From Frankiaceae bacterium (lineage in GTDB: Bacteria; Actinomycetota; Actinomycetes; Frankiales; Frankiaceae), in NCBI GenBank assembly GCA_030840885.1, contig JAVEDQ010000578.1:1-5350 (forward strand): 5,350 nucleotides of DNA, written 5' to 3'. Made by a program: the position numbers and the translations under genes. The notes under the pieces were generated by a model. The model was not told the DNA's origin. It made no database searches and worked only from the letters and a program-made list of their open reading frames with translations. Below, piece after piece: positions 4,369 through 5,350 of the stretch (within the stretch, counting starts at the first letter, position 1; each line of letters starts with the position of its first letter).

Positions 4369-5350
4369 GGCCCCCGCTCGCCGCCGGAGGGCACGTTCGA
4401 GGTCCGGACCGAACCCCGCCGAGAGCTCGCGCTCGGCGGCCCAGGCAAGGGTGTCCCGGGCCGTCTGCTCGGCCGAGCGGAAGGTCAGTCCAGCTGCGAG
4501 CGCGGCGGAGGAGTCGATGGCGTCCTGCGGAATCTGGTCCTCCGGGAACCACAGCGGCCGGGACTCCTCGTCGGGGAGTGCCTCGGCGAGCGCGCTGCGC
4601 ATCTCGGACTCGTCGGCCCACACGAACTCGACGTCGCCCGCCTCGCCGCCGGCGGCCAGCAGGCACGCGTCGAGGATCTCGCCGACCGTGTCCGGCCGTC
4701 CCGGCCCGACGCCGTTGAACAACCCGCCGCAGCCGGCGGCAAGCATGCCGACCATCCATCCCGCGAGGTCCCGCACGTCGGTGTGCTGGACCGCACGGCC
4801 GGGGTCGCCGGGGGCGAGCACCTGACGGTCCGCCGTGCCGGCGAGCGCCCGAGCGAGGCGGACGGGCCACCAGGTGAAGCGGTCGCTCGGGTCGCGGGGG
4901 CCGACCATGATGCCGACCCGGGTCACCAGCCTCGGCCCGGAGAAGTGCTCGGCCAGCGCGGCCTCGCAGGCGAGCTTGGCGACGGAGCGGTCCTGCAGCA
5001 CGTCGTCGTACCGGCCCTCGACCCGGACCGGGGCCGACTCGTCCGGTACGCGTGGCCCGTCCGGCGCGTAGACGCTCATGCCGGAGATGTAGCCGTAGGC
5101 CCCGACGTGGCCGTCGAGCAGCTGCGCGGTCGCGGCCACCGCGTCGGGGTCGCTGAACGTGTCGAGGCAGCCGTCGAACTCGCGGCCGTGCAGCGCCGCG
5201 AGGTCACCGGTGCGGTCGCCCCGCAGCGCCTCGACGCCCTCGACGGACGCCTTGCCCTCGCGGCTGAGCACGGTCACCTCGTGGCCGGCGGCGAGCGCTT
5301 CGGTGACGGCGGCGTAGCCGAGGAAGCCGCCGCCGCCGAGGACGAGCAGG
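4366..5350 (-). CDS. Atypical extended SDR, NAD-dependent epimerase/dehydratase type (5' end outside window)
   Basis: A cytoplasmic Rossmann-fold nucleotide-sugar or oxidoreductase-like protein. The frame runs off the right edge. The codons from 5349 read LLVLGGGGFLGYAAVTEALA, the N-terminal dinucleotide-binding glycine motif, so the GTG at 5277 is internal, and only the first few residues are missing. Counting from that GTG: EALRGDRTGDL (16-26), the active-site strand YISGMSVYAPDG (63-74), DRSVAKLACEAAL (96-108), RVGIMVGPRDPSDRFTWWP (120-138) and VQHTDVRDLAGW (163-174), followed by a substrate-binding domain to about 303. These match actinobacterial proteins annotated as SDR or NAD-dependent epimerase/dehydratase. 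Lys101 of the YxxxK motif is present, but the tyrosine position is Arg97, so ordinary SDR catalysis is doubtful. The substrate is unknown. Confidence 0.88.
   Translation of the reverse strand, partial: LLVLGGGGFLGYAAVTEALAAGHEVTVLSREGKASVEGVEALRGDRTGDLAALHGREFDGCLDTFSDPDAVAATAQLLDGHVGAYGYISGMSVYAPDGPRVPDESAPVRVEGRYDDVLQDRSVAKLACEAALAEHFSGPRLVTRVGIMVGPRDPSDRFTWWPVRLARALAGTADRQVLAPGDPGRAVQHTDVRDLAGWMVGMLAAGCGGLFNGVGPGRPDTVGEILDACLLAAGGEAGDVEFVWADESEMRSALAEALPDEESRPLWFPEDQIPQDAIDSSAALAAGLTFRSAEQTARDTLAWAAERELSAGFGPDLERALRRRAGA

Noticed and set aside
5275..5277. GTG as the true start of the SDR gene
   Set aside because: The frame upstream encodes the glycine-rich Rossmann motif required for nucleotide binding, so the gene begins beyond the right edge.
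3792..5350. SDR and VOC genes as one operon
   Set aside because: They are 169 bases apart, with a hairpin at the SDR stop codon and a separate ribosome site and dyad before the VOC gene. Co-transcription is possible but not supported.
1..5350. A new defence, mobile or biosynthetic system
   Set aside because: There are no transposases, integrases, repeats, toxin-antitoxin pairs or pathway clusters; the genes belong to ordinary families in a chromosomal-looking arrangement.

Overview
The window is very GC-rich, with strong G/C preference at third codon positions, GTG as well as ATG starts, and short gene-to-gene gaps. This fits a high-GC actinobacterium. The small DUF5999 protein, a family I know from actinomycetes, and the DICT-type sensor support that placement. 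I cannot name a genus from the sequence alone.

Layout, left to right. (1) Positions 1-1334, + strand: the 3' part of a sensory diguanylate cyclase with a DICT domain (cut by the left edge), a LOV blue-light domain carrying the canonical flavin-adduct cysteine motif, and a GGDEF domain with an intact active site and inhibitory site. (2) Positions 1366-1863, - strand: an HxlR-family regulator, divergent from (3) a 14-helix DHA2-type MFS exporter at 1921-3375 (+). The 57-bp gap between these two start codons holds a 23-bp imperfect palindrome that looks like an operator over facing promoters. Both transcripts may be leaderless. (4) Positions 3409-3645, - strand: a 78-residue DUF5999 protein, convergent with the exporter. 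(5) Positions 3792-4196, - strand: a VOC/glyoxalase-fold protein. (6) From 4366 past the right edge, - strand: an atypical extended SDR (NAD-dependent epimerase/dehydratase type) whose Rossmann glycine motif is still visible near the right edge, although the normal catalytic tyrosine appears to be replaced.

The genes do not form one pathway. The only clear functional pair is the HxlR regulator with its divergent exporter, probably a regulated efflux system for a drug or other toxic small molecule. The diguanylate cyclase would turn blue light, and whatever DICT senses, into c-di-GMP. The three minus-strand genes on the right are separated by 146- and 169-bp gaps with hairpins or inverted repeats, so they look like independent units rather than an operon.

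No RNA genes, mobile elements, CRISPR arrays or gene-free stretches above 300 bases were seen. I found no evidence of a wholly new multi-gene system. The most interesting items are the light-sensing cyclase, the operator/leaderless divergent promoter region, the SDR lacking its tyrosine, and repeated stop-codon hairpins at gene ends.
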